Origin: DATCMH01 sp036563505
GTDB taxonomy: Bacteria > Pseudomonadota > Alphaproteobacteria > Rhizobiales > Beijerinckiaceae
Reading direction: 5' to 3'
Assembly (NCBI GenBank): GCA_036563505.1
Contig: DATCMH010000016.1
Span: forward strand, 62,001-126,000
DNA: 64,000 nucleotides
The translations under genes were made by a program, and so were the position numbers. Position 1 is the stretch's first letter. Every line of letters starts with the position of its first letter. Under the pieces are notes generated by a model. That model ran no database searches. It had not been told where the DNA came from and worked only from the letters and a program-made list of their open reading frames with translations. Of the stretch, positions 7,454-15,412 are shown one piece after another.

Positions 7454-8880
7454 CGCACCAGCACGTTGCGGAACTGCCACGGATCGCTCGCGTCGATGTC
7501 CTCGGGGAAGAACCCCGGACGATCGGTGAGCGGGGTCCAATCGGTGTAATAGCCCCTCACCGGCCCGAGATAGGGAGACTGCACCTCGAGGCAGCGGCGG
7601 AAGTCCATCTCGTCCGCCTCCACGATGCCGGCCTGCGGATTTTCCAGAGCCCAGACCATGCCGGCGAGCACGGACGAGGTCACCTGCAGCCCGGTGGCGT
7701 TCTGGTAGGGCGCGATGCGGCGCGTCTCCTCGATCGAGAGCTGAGAGCCGTACCAGTAGGCGTTCTTGGCGTGGCCGTAGAGCAGCACGCCGAGTTCGTC
7801 GATGCCGTCGACGATCTCGGTCTCGTCGAGGATGTGGTGCTCCTCCTGAACCTGGCCGCCGTTGCCGAACATCTCGTGCAGCGACAGGACGGCGTCGTTC
7901 GAGGGGTGGTAGGCGTAGTGGCAGGTCGGGCGGTAGACCGGCCGGCCGCCCTCGCGGACGGTGTAGTAATCCGCGATCGAGATCGACTCGTTATGGGTGA
8001 CGAGGAAGCCGTATTGCGGCCCCGGCGTCGGGCACCAGGTGCGCACCCGGGTGTTGGCGCCGGGCTGGAGCAGGTAGATTCCGGGCGCGTCGGCGGCATC
8101 ATGACCGCCCGCGTTCGCGGGCTTCCAGGTCTCGTGCGTGCCCCAGCCGAGTTCGGCCGGCTGCATCCCCTCCGACACGAAGCCTTCGACGGACCAGGTA
8201 TTGACGAAAACGCCCGGGGGCTTCGGATGCTTGGCACGCTGCGTGTCGCGCTCGGCGATGTGGACGCCCTTGACGCCGAGCGTCTGCGCTAGCCGCGCCC
8301 AGTCCTCGCGAGACCGCGGTTCCTGGTGCTCCAATCCCGTGTCGCGGGCGATGTCCATGAGCGCCTGCTTCACGAACCAGGACACCATGCCGGGATTGGC
8401 GCCGCAGCACGACACCGCCGTGGTGCCGCCGGGATTGCGCCGGCGGGCGTCGAGGGTGATTTCGCGCAATGCATGGTTGGTACGCGCGGCCGGGCCCTTG
8501 CTCTTGTCGAAGTAGAAGCCGGCCCAGGGCTCGTTCACGGTGTCGATGTAGAAGCAGCCGAGCTCGCGGCACAGTTCCATAATGTCGACGGACGAGGTGT
8601 CGACCGAGAGGTTGACGCAGAAGCCCTGGCCGCCCCCCGCCGTCAGCAAGGGCGTGAGGATGTCGCGGAAGTTCTCGCGGGTGAGCGCGGCCTGAACGAA
8701 GCGGATGCCGCGCTCGTCCAGGAGCCGCCGGTCGGTGTCGACCGGATCGATCACGGCCATGCGGGCTTTGTCGTATTCGAAATGGCGCTCGATGAGCGGC
8801 AGCGTACCGCGGCCGATGGAGCCGAAGCCGATCATCACGATCGGACCGCTGATGCGGCCGTGGACGGGCCAGGTGGTCAT
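7450..8880 (-). CDS. hss: Homospermidine synthase
   Basis: A 476-aa NAD-dependent enzyme that makes sym-homospermidine from putrescine, a hallmark polyamine of many Hyphomicrobiales. The Rossmann motif is VMIGFGSIGRGTLPLIERH (about residues 15-33). Further family signatures are FIDTVNEPWAGFY-like YIDTVNEPWAGFYFDK, SCCGANPGMVSWFVKQAL and CHYAYHPSNDAVLSLHE. Length matches characterised bacterial enzymes (about 475-480 aa). The ornithine decarboxylase that would supply putrescine lies 2.7 kb away on the same strand, giving a short polyamine neighbourhood. An acetyltransferase gene overlaps its 3' end. Confidence 0.95.
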   Translation of the reverse strand: MTTWPVHGRISGPIVMIGFGSIGRGTLPLIERHFEYDKARMAVIDPVDTDRRLLDERGIRFVQAALTRENFRDILTPLLTAGGGQGFCVNLSVDTSSVDIMELCRELGCFYIDTVNEPWAGFYFDKSKGPAARTNHALREITLDARRRNPGGTTAVSCCGANPGMVSWFVKQALMDIARDTGLEHQEPRSREDWARLAQTLGVKGVHIAERDTQRAKHPKPPGVFVNTWSVEGFVSEGMQPAELGWGTHETWKPANAGGHDAADAPGIYLLQPGANTRVRTWCPTPGPQYGFLVTHNESISIADYYTVREGGRPVYRPTCHYAYHPSNDAVLSLHEMFGNGGQVQEEHHILDETEIVDGIDELGVLLYGHAKNAYWYGSQLSIEETRRIAPYQNATGLQVTSSVLAGMVWALENPQAGIVEADEMDFRRCLEVQSPYLGPVRGYYTDWTPLTDRPGFFPEDIDASDPWQFRNVLVR

Positions 8881-9058
8881 CGAGGAGATCTCCGGGAAGG
8901 AAGGGACGGGTCGCGGCGCAGGGATAGTTCAGGATGGCGCGGGGTCAATGCCGCTGCGGGCTCAAGTGCCAGAAACACGGGGCTTCGCGCTGCGACGATC
9001 CGGAAACACCTTGCTGTCAGGATAGGTCCATGGCCGCGAAGGCCCGGATGGTACGTTC

Positions 9059-9970
9059 ATGAAGCTCCTCATCGACCTCGACCGCGCGCTCGCGGATGGA
9101 AGCCTTTCGCGACAGGAACATGACAAGCTCAAGACGATCGCCGCCGGGCAAACCTCGGAGTTGGCGTTCAACACCCTGATCGGCTTCGGCGTCGTCGCGG
9201 TCGCGGCCGGTTTCCTTGCCCTGGTGCAATCGACGCTGGCCGTGGCGGTGACCGGCGGGCTGCTGGCGGGCCTGGGGCTCGCCCTGCGTTTCGCAGGCGA
9301 CAAGCGGCGCTCCCTCGGGGAGCTTTTCCTCGTGATCGGCACACCGATGCTGGCGAGCGGCGTCGTGATGCTCGAAGACGGGTCGCTCGCCGGCTTCCTC
9401 AGCGCTGCCGCCATCCTCGCCGTCGGCGCGGTCGTGGCGGAGAGCGGGCTCCTCGCGGCGGCCGCGGTGATCGCGCTCTCGGGCGCGCTCGGCGCGGCGA
9501 CGAGCTACAGCCATGCGCGGTACACACTGATGATCGAGCGCCCGACGCTCAACATCCTTGTCTTCCCGGCCGTGGCGCTCGGCCTCGTCTTCCTGGCGGA
9601 GCGGTTGCCTCGGGCTCTCGAGAGGATCGCCCTCATCGCGGCGCGCACGGCGGCCCTCGTCGCCGCCATGGGCTTCTGGATCGCCTCGCTCTGGGGCGAC
9701 AAGCTGAGCGGCATCACCGTGCCGCGCGGGCTCTACGTCGTGCTCTGGGCCGTCGTGCTCGCGGCCGTCGGGACCTGGGCGTGGCGGACGAATCGGCGCT
9801 GGCCCCTCATCACCGCCGTCGTCTTCGCCGCGATCCACTTCTACACGCAATGGTTCGAGCGGCTGGGCGCCAACCCCGCGGCCGTCCTCCTCGGGGGTGC
9901 AATCCTCGTCGGCATCGGCTTCGGCCTGAAAACCGCGCTCACCTCCATGCCGGCGCGCCCCGCGACCTGA
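9059..9970 (+). CDS. Polytopic membrane protein, DUF2157-like
   Basis: A 303-aa integral membrane protein with a short cytosolic N-terminus (KLLIDLDRALADGSLSRQEHDKL, the 'how to order tail' helix typical of DUF2157-type proteins) followed by roughly ten hydrophobic segments separated by very short loops. No catalytic motif is seen. It could be a transporter-like or stress-related membrane protein; the family has no settled function. It stands alone between the homospermidine synthase gene (divergent) and a glutathione transferase gene 78 bases downstream. Confidence 0.7.
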   Translation: MKLLIDLDRALADGSLSRQEHDKLKTIAAGQTSELAFNTLIGFGVVAVAAGFLALVQSTLAVAVTGGLLAGLGLALRFAGDKRRSLGELFLVIGTPMLASGVVMLEDGSLAGFLSAAAILAVGAVVAESGLLAAAAVIALSGALGAATSYSHARYTLMIERPTLNILVFPAVALGLVFLAERLPRALERIALIAARTAALVAAMGFWIASLWGDKLSGITVPRGLYVVLWAVVLAAVGTWAWRTNRRWPLITAVVFAAIHFYTQWFERLGANPAAVLLGGAILVGIGFGLKTALTSMPARPAT

Positions 9971-10048
9971 TCGCCCCCCTACGTCTTGCCGGACGTCGGC
10001 GGAGGGGCTTTGATCCCGGCCCTTCCCCGACCGTCCGGAGAGACGCCC

Positions 10049-10735
10049 GTGATCCAGTTCTACTACAGCCTCGCCCCGAACCCGATGAAGGTCGCCCTCA
10101 TGCTCGAGGAGACGGGGCTCGCCTACGAGCCGGTCCCGGTCGACACCCGCAAGGGCGAGCAGCACGGGCCGGAGATCCTGAAGCTCAATCCCAACGCCAA
10201 GGTGCCGATCATCGTCGACGGTGAGGCCGTGGTGTTCGATTCGAGCGCGATCCTGATGTATCTCGCCGAGAAGACGGGGCAGTTCGGGCCCGGCAACAGC
10301 CCGAAGGAGCGGGGCGATTTCCTGTCCTGGCAGTTCTTCGTGTCGAGCGGCATCGGCCCCTATTCGGGCCAAGCGGTGCACTTCAAGCACTTCGCGCCGG
10401 AGCCGATCCCCTACGCGCAGACCCGCTACATGTTCGAGGCCAAGCGCCATTACGCCATCCTCGACGAGCGCCTTAAGCACCACCGCTACATGCTGGGCGA
10501 TGCTTACACGATCCTCGACATGAATGTCTGGGGCTGGACACGGATGGTGCCCTTCCTGTTCGGCGAGGAGGGGTACGCGACCTACCCCAACGTCAAGCGT
10601 CACCTCGACGAGATCAGTGCCCGGCCGGCGGCCGCCCGCGTCAACGCGTTGCGCGAGCGGCACGCCTTCAAGGCCGAGATGGACGAGGAGGCGCGCCGCC
10701 ACATGTTCCGCCACCTCGACCAGAGCGCGGCCTGA
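10049..10735 (+). CDS. Glutathione S-transferase, Ure2p/Nu-class-like
   Basis: A 228-aa soluble GST. The N-terminal thioredoxin-like domain shows FYYSLAPNPMKVALMLEE, the cis-proline motif NAKVPIIVDG and the glutathione gamma-glutamyl site FDSSAILMYLAEKTG. The C-terminal helical domain begins near residue 87 and contains the N-capping segment YTILDMNVWGW. The spacing resembles the YfcG/YghU (Nu or Ure2p-like) class, which works as a disulfide reductase or peroxidase. GTG 10049 is preferred as GGAGAGA lies 6 bases upstream and residues start directly in the domain; a longer ATG frame adds 21 unlike residues. Confidence 0.88.
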   Translation: MIQFYYSLAPNPMKVALMLEETGLAYEPVPVDTRKGEQHGPEILKLNPNAKVPIIVDGEAVVFDSSAILMYLAEKTGQFGPGNSPKERGDFLSWQFFVSSGIGPYSGQAVHFKHFAPEPIPYAQTRYMFEAKRHYAILDERLKHHRYMLGDAYTILDMNVWGWTRMVPFLFGEEGYATYPNVKRHLDEISARPAAARVNALRERHAFKAEMDEEARRHMFRHLDQSAA

Positions 10736-10769
10736 GGCGCCGTCTCGCGAGAGCGCCGCTCCCATCGAC

Positions 10770-10878
10770 CTCACCCTGAGGCCCGAGGCACAGCCGAGCC
10801 TCGAAGGGGCTTCCAGGACCGTTCACGCCTCTGGAACCCTCCTTCGAGGCCGCGCGAGCGCGGCACCTCAGGATGAGG
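10770..10878. repeat. Family R4 inverted repeat
   Basis: The left arm CTCACCCTGAGGCCCGAGGC... (10770-10809) pairs with ...CGAGGCCGCGCGAGCGCGGC-ACCTCAGGATGAGG (10837-10878). It lies between the convergent GST and GNAT genes and could fold into a long hairpin and act as a bidirectional terminator. Only one copy of this family is seen in the window. Confidence 0.7.
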
Positions 10879-10923
10879 AGCGGGGTTGGGCAGCGACAGT
10901 TCGGGCAGCTTTAGCGAGAAATC

Positions 10924-11493
10924 TCACGCCGCGCGGCGCGGGGCCGTGTCCTGCGCCGCGACGCTCGCGAGAAGCGCCGCGAGGCTCGGCAGCGCCTCGC
11001 GCTCGCCGGTCGCCGAGACGAGCCCGCGGGCGCCGTCGAGCGCGCCGGCCGCGAGTTCGAGGCCGAGGAAGCGCTCCCGCTCGTAAGGGCCGGGCAGCCA
11101 GAGACCCTCGGTCAGCGCGCCTGAGAAGCCGAACCGGGCGTAGTAGGGCGCGTCGCCCACGAGAATGACGGCCCGATGGCCCAGCGCGCGCGCTTGGTCG
11201 AGGCCGTGGCGCATCAGCTTCGCGCCGATGCCGAGCCCCTGCAGGGACGGATCGACGGCGATCGGCCCGAGCATGAGGGCCGGGCGGCCCGGTCCGGCGG
11301 TGACGTGCCAGAAGCGGAGCGTCGCGACGAGGCGGCCGTCCATCTCGACGACGAAGGCGAGATCGTCGGCCGGCAGGCGCCCTTCGCGCAGGCGCTCGCA
11401 GGTCTTCTGGAAGCGTCCTTCGCCGAAGCAGAGGTCGAGCAGGTCCTCGCGGGCCTCGACGTCGGTCGGGCGCTCGGCGCGGATGGTGAGCAT
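10924..11493 (-). CDS. GNAT family N-acetyltransferase (YhbS-like)
   Basis: A 189-aa protein beginning MLTIRAERPTDVEAREDLLDLCFG, typical of COG3153 (YhbS-like) acetyltransferases. Motif A reads IAVDPSLQGLGIGAKLMRHGLD and is followed by AVILVGDAPYYARFGFS, a family signature. A C-terminal tail of about 50 residues (alanine-rich) is longer than in minimal members. Substrate unknown. It sits 121 bases downstream of the ornithine decarboxylase gene on the same strand, but two perfect hairpins in the gap probably separate the transcripts. Confidence 0.85.
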   Translation of the reverse strand: MLTIRAERPTDVEAREDLLDLCFGEGRFQKTCERLREGRLPADDLAFVVEMDGRLVATLRFWHVTAGPGRPALMLGPIAVDPSLQGLGIGAKLMRHGLDQARALGHRAVILVGDAPYYARFGFSGALTEGLWLPGPYERERFLGLELAAGALDGARGLVSATGEREALPSLAALLASVAAQDTAPRRAA

Positions 11494-11536
11494 GGCCGTG
11501 GCCTCCCAGAGTGTGGGGTGAGCGACAGCCCTCGCA

Positions 11537-11609
11537 CCTGCCTCGAGGAGGCAGGCCGTCCGGGACGGAAAAGGGTGAGGAGGGTCTCTCCCCGCGTAGG
11601 CGGGGAGAG
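11537..11609. terminator. Two perfect hairpins after the ornithine decarboxylase gene (R3 family)
   Basis: CCTGCCTC (11537-11544) pairs with GAGGCAGG (11548-11555) over a 3-base loop. CTCTCCCCGC (11586-11595) pairs with GCGGGGAGAG (11600-11609) over a 4-base loop. Both lie just past the decarboxylase stop codon. Neither has a clear U-run, so intrinsic termination is uncertain; the second stem belongs to the R3 repeat family found in many gaps here. Confidence 0.55.
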
Positions 11610-11614
11610 GAAGC

Positions 11615-12763
11615 TCAGATCACGTAGGACTTGAGCGGCGGGAACCCGTTGAAGTGGTTCGCCGAGTAGGTCGTCGTGTAGGCGCCGGTGCCCTCGATCA
11701 GAACCTTGTCGCCGATCTCCAGGGAGATCGGGAGCAGGTAGGGCTCCTTCTCGTAGAGCACGTCCGCCGAGTCGCAGGTCGGGCCGGCGAGGATGCACGG
11801 GATCATGCGGTCCTCGTCGTGCTCCGTGCGGATCGGGTACCGGATCGACTCGTCCATCGTCTCGGCGAGACCGCCGAACTTGCCGATGTCGAGGTAGACC
11901 CAGCGCACCTCGTCCTCGTCGCGGCTCTTCTTGGAGACGAGCACGACCTCGGACTCGATGATCCCCGCGTTGCCCACCATGCCGCGGCCCGGCTCGATGA
12001 TCGTCTCCGGGATGCGGTTGCCGAAGTGCTTGGACAGGGCCTGGAAGATCGACTGGCCATAGGCCTCGACCGCCGGGATGTCCTTCAGGTACTTCGTCGG
12101 GAAGCCGCCGCCGAGGTTGACCATCGACAGGTGGATGCCGCGCTCCGCGCAGTCGCGGAAGATCTGGGAGGCCGAGGCGAGGGCCTGGTCCCAGGCTTCC
12201 GTGTTGCGCTGCTGCGAGCCGACGTGGAACGACACGCCGTAGGCCTCCAGGCCGACGCGGTGGGCGTGCTCGAGCACCTCCGTCGCCATCTCCGGCACGC
12301 AGCCGAACTTGCGCGAGAGGGGCCACTCGGCGCCCGCGCCGTCGCAGAGGATGCGACAGAACACCCGCACGTCCTCGGCGCCGGCCGCGGCCTTGGCGCG
12401 GCCGATCTTCTCGACCTCGGCCTCGCAATCGACCGCGAAGAGGCGCACGCCGAGCTCAAGCGCTCGGACGATGTCCCGCTCCTTCTTGATCGTGTTGCCG
12501 AACGAGATGCGCTCAGGCGTCGCGCCGGCGGCCAGCGCCAGCTCGATCTCCACGACGGAGGCCGTGTCGAAGCAGGAGCCGAGCTCGGCCAGGAGCTTGA
12601 GCACAGCCGCGTCGGGATTGGCCTTCACGGCGTAGAACACGCGCGTGTCGGGCAAGGCCCGGGCGAACTTGGCGTAATTGTCGCGAACGACGTCGAGGTC
12701 GACGACGACGCACGGGCCGTCTTCGCGTCGGTTGCGCAGGAACTCGCGGATGCGCTCCGTCAT
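11615..12763 (-). CDS. Ornithine decarboxylase (fold-III PLP enzyme; possibly lysine/ornithine)
   Basis: A 382-aa alanine-racemase-fold decarboxylase that makes putrescine from ornithine. The PLP lysine is K48 in FYAVKANP. Other active-site motifs are FDTASVVEIELAL, SFHVGSQ, VNLGGGFPTKY, IEPGRGMVGNAG (phosphate binding) and AGPTCDSADVLYEKE, whose Cys-Asp pair from the partner subunit completes the site and is diagnostic for ornithine/lysine decarboxylases over diaminopimelate decarboxylase. Length is typical for alphaproteobacterial enzymes. A leader of about 475 nt with an upstream ORF precedes it, suggesting polyamine feedback. Its product feeds the homospermidine synthase at 7450-8880. Bifunctional lysine activity, known in this clade, cannot be judged here. 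Confidence 0.92.
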   Translation of the reverse strand: MTERIREFLRNRREDGPCVVVDLDVVRDNYAKFARALPDTRVFYAVKANPDAAVLKLLAELGSCFDTASVVEIELALAAGATPERISFGNTIKKERDIVRALELGVRLFAVDCEAEVEKIGRAKAAAGAEDVRVFCRILCDGAGAEWPLSRKFGCVPEMATEVLEHAHRVGLEAYGVSFHVGSQQRNTEAWDQALASASQIFRDCAERGIHLSMVNLGGGFPTKYLKDIPAVEAYGQSIFQALSKHFGNRIPETIIEPGRGMVGNAGIIESEVVLVSKKSRDEDEVRWVYLDIGKFGGLAETMDESIRYPIRTEHDEDRMIPCILAGPTCDSADVLYEKEPYLLPISLEIGDKVLIEGTGAYTTTYSANHFNGFPPLKSYVI

Positions 12764-13239
12764 GGCGCTCTCCCCACCAAAGGTTCAACGGCGGCGCTCG
12801 TGGCCGCGATGTCGAAATCAAGGCGGCGAACCGCCCGGCGTCAGCAGGGGTGATCGAGTCAGGGCCCGACGCGCGATGGAGACGCGACCGGCCATGACGG
12901 GCTCACCACCCGAGATGCTGCCTTGGATTGGAACGGGAGACCGCTCCGCACGTGGGGCAAAGAGAAACAAGCCTCTTCGGTGTCGGCCTTTGGAGGGCCG
13001 ACGAGACCAAAAAAGCCCGTTCGTCGTTGCTTTAAGCTGCGTCCCCCGTGGAGTGCGGGGTTCGCCGGTTTCGCCTCCGGCTGCCGGTTGTTGTCTGGGA
13101 TCCGGTTCATTCACCGGGACCGCCGCCGAGGGGTTCCCACCCCGTTGGCATCGGCCCTTTCGATCCCTGGCGGCTGTCCGGCCTCTTGTCCGGATGCCCA
13201 CCAACCGGCACGCGGCCACAGGCACGTGCGAAATTGGGC
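12764..13239 (-). ncRNA. Long 5' leader of the ornithine decarboxylase gene (speF-leader candidate)
   Basis: About 475 bases lie between the predicted transcription start and the decarboxylase ATG. Alphaproteobacterial ornithine decarboxylase genes are known to carry a conserved cis-acting leader, the speF element. Position, length and gene context fit, but I could not align it to the model. Visible structure includes a perfect 7-bp hairpin GTCGGCC-CTCCAAA-GGCCGAC (minus strand; plus coordinates 12982-13002) and an 83-codon upstream ORF. Base use here is less G/C-biased at every third position than in flanking genes, which fits a structured RNA rather than an ordinary gene. Confidence 0.6.
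12859..13110 (-). CDS. Candidate 83-aa leader peptide upstream of ornithine decarboxylase
   Basis: This ORF starts with MNRIPDNNRQPEAKPANP, followed by a cluster of rare codons TTA-AAG-CAA-CGA-CGA (plus coordinates 13021-13035) encoding LKQRR and then TGFFG. The stop is 95 bases before the decarboxylase ATG. Its codon use is atypical for this genome (TTA, CGA, TTT, TCT), as expected for a regulatory leader or for non-coding RNA. Known gammaproteobacterial speF leaders use a stalling peptide (speFL); a similar mechanism here is inference. No strong Shine-Dalgarno is seen. It may also be a chance frame in a structured RNA. Confidence 0.35.
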   Translation of the reverse strand: MNRIPDNNRQPEAKPANPALHGGRSLKQRRTGFFGLVGPPKADTEEACFSLPHVRSGLPFQSKAASRVVSPSWPVASPSRVGP

Positions 13240-13245
13240 AGGGCT

Positions 13246-13274
13246 TATGTACGGTCGGCAGCCCCCCATCGCAA
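13246..13274 (-). promoter_or_regulatory. Sigma-70-type promoter for the ornithine decarboxylase leader
   Basis: Read on the minus strand, TTGCGA (13269-13274) and TACATA (13246-13251) are separated by 17 bases. This is a good -35/-10 pair for such GC-rich DNA. Transcription would start near 13239, giving a leader of about 475 nt. Confidence 0.55.
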
Positions 13275-13376
13275 GCGTTTTTCGCAGGGCAACGCGCGAT
13301 TTTTCGTTCGGTGGACGTTCACCTCGCTGGGGCTTTATGTGCGCTTCGCCCGACCCCTTGAGATCCGGCCGCCCCG

Positions 13377-14954
13377 ATGCCCCGTCCCACCCGCCGCTCC
13401 GTCCTGTCCGGCCTCGCGACGCTCGCCGCCGGGCCGGTCCTCGCCCAGCCGCAACCCGCCGCGCCGCCTCCGGCCGGCGGGCCGCCGGCGCCGAACCCGT
13501 TCCGCACCGAGGACGTGGTGCGCCGCGCCCGGGAGATGGCCGGCGCCCCGTTCGACGCCGGGGTGCCGCCGCTGCCGGAGCCCTTCAACCGCCTCGACTT
13601 CGACGCCTACCGCGACATCCGCTTCCGCCCGGACCGGGCGTTCCTCGGCTCCGCCGGCGGACCGTTCCGGATGCAGCTCTTCCACCTCGGCTTCCTTTAT
13701 CAGCGGCCGGTGGTGATCAACGTGCTGCGCGACGGGGTGCCGACGCCGATCCCCTACCAGCGCGAGCTTTTCGATTTCGGCCGCACCCGGGTCGAGCGGC
13801 CGCTGCCCATCAGCCTCGGCTTCGCGGGCTTCCGGCTGCATCATCCGCTCAACAGCCCGAGGGTGTCGGACGAGCTCATCGCCTTCCTCGGCGCGAGCTA
13901 CTTCCGTTTCTTGGGCCGCGAGCAGCGCTACGGGCTCTCGGCCCGAGGGTTGGCGGTGAGCGTACAGGGCGGGGCGCCGGAGGAGTTCCCGTTCTTCCGC
14001 GAGTTCTGGGTCGAGATCCCGTCAGCCGGCGCCGAGCGGGCCGTGATCCATGCCCTGCTCGACGGCCCCTCCGTGACGGGTGCCTACCGGTTCGAAGTTT
14101 ATCCCTCCCCGGAGACCACGGTGGAGGTGACGGCAACGCTCTTTCCCCGGCGCGCGATGCCGGCGGTGGGCCTGGCTCCCCTCACCTCCATGTTCGTCAC
14201 CGGCGAGACGGACCGCCGCCGCACGGACGATTTCCGGCCCGAGTTCCACGATTCGGACGGACTCCTGATCCAGACGGGGGCCGGCGAGTGGATCTGGCGC
14301 CCGTTGCGCAACCCGCGGGTGAAGTCCGTCTCCACCTTCATGGACACCAACCCGCGCGGCTTCGGGCTGATGCAGCGCGACCGCATCTTCGAGAACTACC
14401 AGGATCTCGAGGCGGCCTACCACCTGCGTCCGGGCTACTGGGTCGAGCCTGTAGGCTCATGGGGCGAGGGCCGGGTCGAGCTCGTCGAGATCCCGACGCC
14501 GAACGAGACCAACGACAACATCGTGGCCTACTGGCAGCCGCGGGCGCCCTACGAGCCGGGCCAGGAGGTGACCCTGGCCTACCGGCTGCGGGCGATCGGC
14601 GCGACGGATGCGATGCATTCCGGCGCCAAGGCGGTGAACACCTTCTCCGCCCCGGCGCGGGCGAGCGGCTCCGCCGATCCCGCCGACCCCGGCATCCGGC
14701 GCTTCATCGTGGATTTCGCCGGCGGCGACCTCGAATACTACCTGTCCGACCCGGGCCAGGTGCAGCTCGTGCCCTCGACCTCGGCGGGGCAGATCACACA
14801 CACCTTCCTGGTGCCGAACGAGCACACGAAAGGCTTCCGGGCCGCCATCGACGTCAAGCTGGAGCCGGGACAGATCGCGGATCTCCGCGCCTTCCTGAAG
14901 GCCGGGCCGAAGGCACTGACGGAGACCTGGACCTATCCCTGGATGGCCGAGTGA
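13377..14954 (+). CDS. opgG: Periplasmic glucan biosynthesis protein OpgG (MdoG)
   Basis: A 525-aa secreted protein needed for osmoregulated periplasmic glucan synthesis or modification. A twin-arginine-like signal (TRRSVLSGLATLAAG, residues 5-19, cleavage near LAQ) is followed by a Pro/Ala linker and the OpgG domain: YRDIRFRPDRAFLG, LFHLGFLYQRPVVINVL, LGFAGFRLHHPLN, FLGASYFRFLGREQRYGLSARGLA, and a C-terminal immunoglobulin-like part ending ETWTYPWMAE. Its length and motifs match MdoG/OpgG rather than a truncated copy. The glucosyltransferase partner OpgH is not in this window. A GNAT gene overlaps its stop (GTGA). No clear Shine-Dalgarno or promoter is visible. Confidence 0.93.
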   Translation: MPRPTRRSVLSGLATLAAGPVLAQPQPAAPPPAGGPPAPNPFRTEDVVRRAREMAGAPFDAGVPPLPEPFNRLDFDAYRDIRFRPDRAFLGSAGGPFRMQLFHLGFLYQRPVVINVLRDGVPTPIPYQRELFDFGRTRVERPLPISLGFAGFRLHHPLNSPRVSDELIAFLGASYFRFLGREQRYGLSARGLAVSVQGGAPEEFPFFREFWVEIPSAGAERAVIHALLDGPSVTGAYRFEVYPSPETTVEVTATLFPRRAMPAVGLAPLTSMFVTGETDRRRTDDFRPEFHDSDGLLIQTGAGEWIWRPLRNPRVKSVSTFMDTNPRGFGLMQRDRIFENYQDLEAAYHLRPGYWVEPVGSWGEGRVELVEIPTPNETNDNIVAYWQPRAPYEPGQEVTLAYRLRAIGATDAMHSGAKAVNTFSAPARASGSADPADPGIRRFIVDFAGGDLEYYLSDPGQVQLVPSTSAGQITHTFLVPNEHTKGFRAAIDVKLEPGQIADLRAFLKAGPKALTETWTYPWMAE

Positions 14955-15412
14955 GCCCCTCGCGCATCCGGCCGGCCACGCTCGACGACCTGGACGAACT
15001 CCTCGCAATCGAGGAGGCGGCGTTCCCCGGCGACCGGATGTCCCGACGCTCGTTTCGCCACGCCGTGGGCTCCCCGACCCTGGCCCTTCTCGTCGCGCCC
15101 TCCCGCGCCGGCCTCCTCGGCTACGTGCTGGTGGAGATGCGACGCACCGCTCGCCTCGCCCATGTCAGCTCCATCGCGGTTTCGAAGCGCGCGCGGGGCC
15201 AGGGCCTGGGGCGCCGCCTGCTACGCGCCGCCGAGCGCCTCGCCCGGGCCGACGGCCGCGAGCGCATCCGCCTCGAAGTGCGTGCCGACAACGCTCCCGC
15301 CCAGGCGCTCTACGAGCACGACGGCTACGTCCGCACCGGGGTCGAGGAGGACTACTACGAGGACGGCACGGCGGCCTGGCGCTACGAGAAACGGCTCAAG
15401 CTTCGAGGGTGA
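14951..15412 (+). CDS. RimI-like GNAT acetyltransferase
   Basis: A 153-aa GNAT protein from GTG 14951, overlapping the opgG stop by 4 bases. It shows LDDLDELLAIEEAAFPGDRMSR, then motif A SIAVSKRARGQGLGRRLL (acetyl-CoA loop R-x-x-G-x-G) and IRLEVRADNAPAQALYEHDGY, which is the classical RimI ending. RimI enzymes acetylate the N-terminus of ribosomal protein S18, but many paralogues have other substrates, and the location behind opgG gives no hint. Its last 17 bases overlap the convergent creatininase gene. Confidence 0.85.
   Translation: MSPSRIRPATLDDLDELLAIEEAAFPGDRMSRRSFRHAVGSPTLALLVAPSRAGLLGYVLVEMRRTARLAHVSSIAVSKRARGQGLGRRLLRAAERLARADGRERIRLEVRADNAPAQALYEHDGYVRTGVEEDYYEDGTAAWRYEKRLKLRG

Noticed and set aside
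12923..14950. Long plus-strand frame running from the decarboxylase leader through opgG into the GNAT gene
   Set aside because: Only its last part (from 14951) is coding. The first part overlaps a regulatory leader and then opgG in another frame, with no similarity to proteins.
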